From the NCBI GenBank assembly GCA_023428135.1, contig JAEYZG010000032.1:124001-188000 (forward strand): 64,000 nt of DNA, read 5' to 3'. The stretch is from Bacteroidota bacterium. GTDB taxonomy: Bacteria > Bacteroidota > Bacteroidia > Cytophagales > Cytophagaceae. The translations under genes were made by a program, and so were the position numbers. The stretch's first letter is position 1; every line of letters begins with the position of its first letter. The notes under the pieces were generated by a model that searched no databases, was not told where the DNA came from, and was given only the letters and a program-made list of their open reading frames with translations. Positions 63,462-64,000 of the stretch are shown one piece after another.

Positions 63462-64000
63462 ATGGAAATTTTTAGACACAAACTTATCGAAAACGAAAAA
63501 TGGATCGAGCTAACCAAGCAGCTTGAGGCTTTAAAACAGGATGCCTCAGATGCCACAGACTTCGTCAGAGAAATAGAAACAGGTAATCTTGATGCGGAAT
63601 ATCAAGGGGCAAATGATTCACAATCGGCACGGAAGCTGGCCGCATCACTGATCAGTATGCGTGACAAAATGAAAAAGGTCTCCATAGAAGATAAACAGCG
63701 CAGCTGGACTAATGAAGGCCTGGCCCAATTTGTCGAAATACTGAGATCAAATAATGAAAATCTAGAATCATTATCGGATAACATCATTAGAAACCTGGTA
63801 AAATATCTCAATGCCAATCAAGGCATATTATTTCTATTAAATGATGAAGACCCGAATGATCTCTTTCTGGAGGTTGGCGCATGTTATGCCTATAACAAAA
63901 AAAAGTTCCTAAAGAAAAGAATTGAACTAGGAGAAGGCCTTTCCGGTCAGGCTATCCTGGAAAAAGAGACCATCTATATGACAGAAGTTCCGGAAAGTTT
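63462..64000 (+). CDS. GAF-domain protein (3' end outside window)
   Basis: The frame begins at ATG 63462 and is open through the right edge; 179 residues plus two bases are visible. The start is helical and charged (EIFRHKLIENEKWIELTKQL), residues about 60-105 form a helical linker, and from about 105 the segment NLVKYLNANQGILFLLNDED begins a GAF domain, continued by ELGEGLSGQAILEKETIYMT. Such proteins in Cytophagales usually continue into kinase or further sensory domains; this cannot be seen here. Confidence 0.7.
   Translation, partial: MEIFRHKLIENEKWIELTKQLEALKQDASDATDFVREIETGNLDAEYQGANDSQSARKLAASLISMRDKMKKVSIEDKQRSWTNEGLAQFVEILRSNNENLESLSDNIIRNLVKYLNANQGILFLLNDEDPNDLFLEVGACYAYNKKKFLKKRIELGEGLSGQAILEKETIYMTEVPES

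Noticed and set aside
1..64000. CRISPR arrays, prophage or insertion sequences
   Set aside because: No regularly spaced direct repeats with unique spacers, no transposase, integrase or phage structural gene was found in any frame.

Overview
The window looks like a chromosomal segment of a member of the Bacteroidota, most probably of the Cytophagales type. The evidence is the AT-rich sequence, the promoter form TTTG-N19-TATTTTTG ahead of the tRNA/tuf genes, a TonB receptor with an N-terminal carboxypeptidase-regulatory-like domain, families typical of the phylum (DUF4230, DUF3467, HTTM/VKGC-like, RsrA-type anti-sigma factor beside a SigH-like factor), an unusually long NusB, and the gene order nusB - (YtxH) - icd - DUF1573 - yajC - YbbR - coaE. 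No rRNA, prophage, insertion sequence or CRISPR array was seen. Nearly all of it is ordinary, densely packed chromosome.

Layout. 1-9.8 kb: end of an NhaC-type antiporter, a DUF4230 protein, a triple-PAS histidine kinase, then a minus-strand group (aromatic amino acid hydroxylase, acyl-CoA thioesterase, TM2 protein, MeaB-like GTPase), a CHASE2/FecR-like gene pair and small envelope or stress genes. 9.9-23.7 kb: a long minus-strand information-processing cluster read in the order tRNA-Tyr, tRNA-Gly, tRNA-Thr, tuf, tRNA-Trp, secE, nusG, rplK, rplA, rplJ, rplL, rpoB, rpoC, DUF3467, with hairpins between rplL/rpoB and rpoB/rpoC. 23.8-30.3 kb: an M1 aminopeptidase lipoprotein, BCCP-like protein, pyrH, frr, and a sigma/anti-sigma/gmk/nadD group. 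30.4-38.8 kb: envelope glycan genes (O-antigen ligase-like, GT9, MsbA-like ABC exporter, GH16, amidase, MFS). 38.9-43.6 kb: two small proteins, dnaE and trxA.

43.8-50.8 kb is the most individual part. A TonB receptor, a secreted beta-helix-like lipoprotein, a second lipoprotein and a gamma-carboxylase-like HTTM membrane protein lie in one orientation. The first two genes are each preceded by four TTAAC-type half-sites, mostly with 11-nt spacing, which resemble Pho boxes. I infer a nutrient-scavenging locus induced by phosphate limitation. 51-64 kb: ArsR regulator, MFS exporter, GNAT, an unrecognised secreted protein, the coaE/YbbR/yajC/DUF1573/icd/YtxH/nusB group, another ABC exporter, an AraC regulator and the start of a GAF-domain protein cut by the window edge.

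Other points that stand out are a phenylalanine hydroxylase homologue with Gln at the iron-ligand Glu position, two inverted pairs of AT-rich dispersed repeats (one of them supplies the C-terminal codons of the GH16 enzyme), and two REP-like palindromes. Several start codons were moved from TTG/GTG to internal ATG; each case is noted in its entry. All functional calls rest on motif recognition by eye; no database search was possible.
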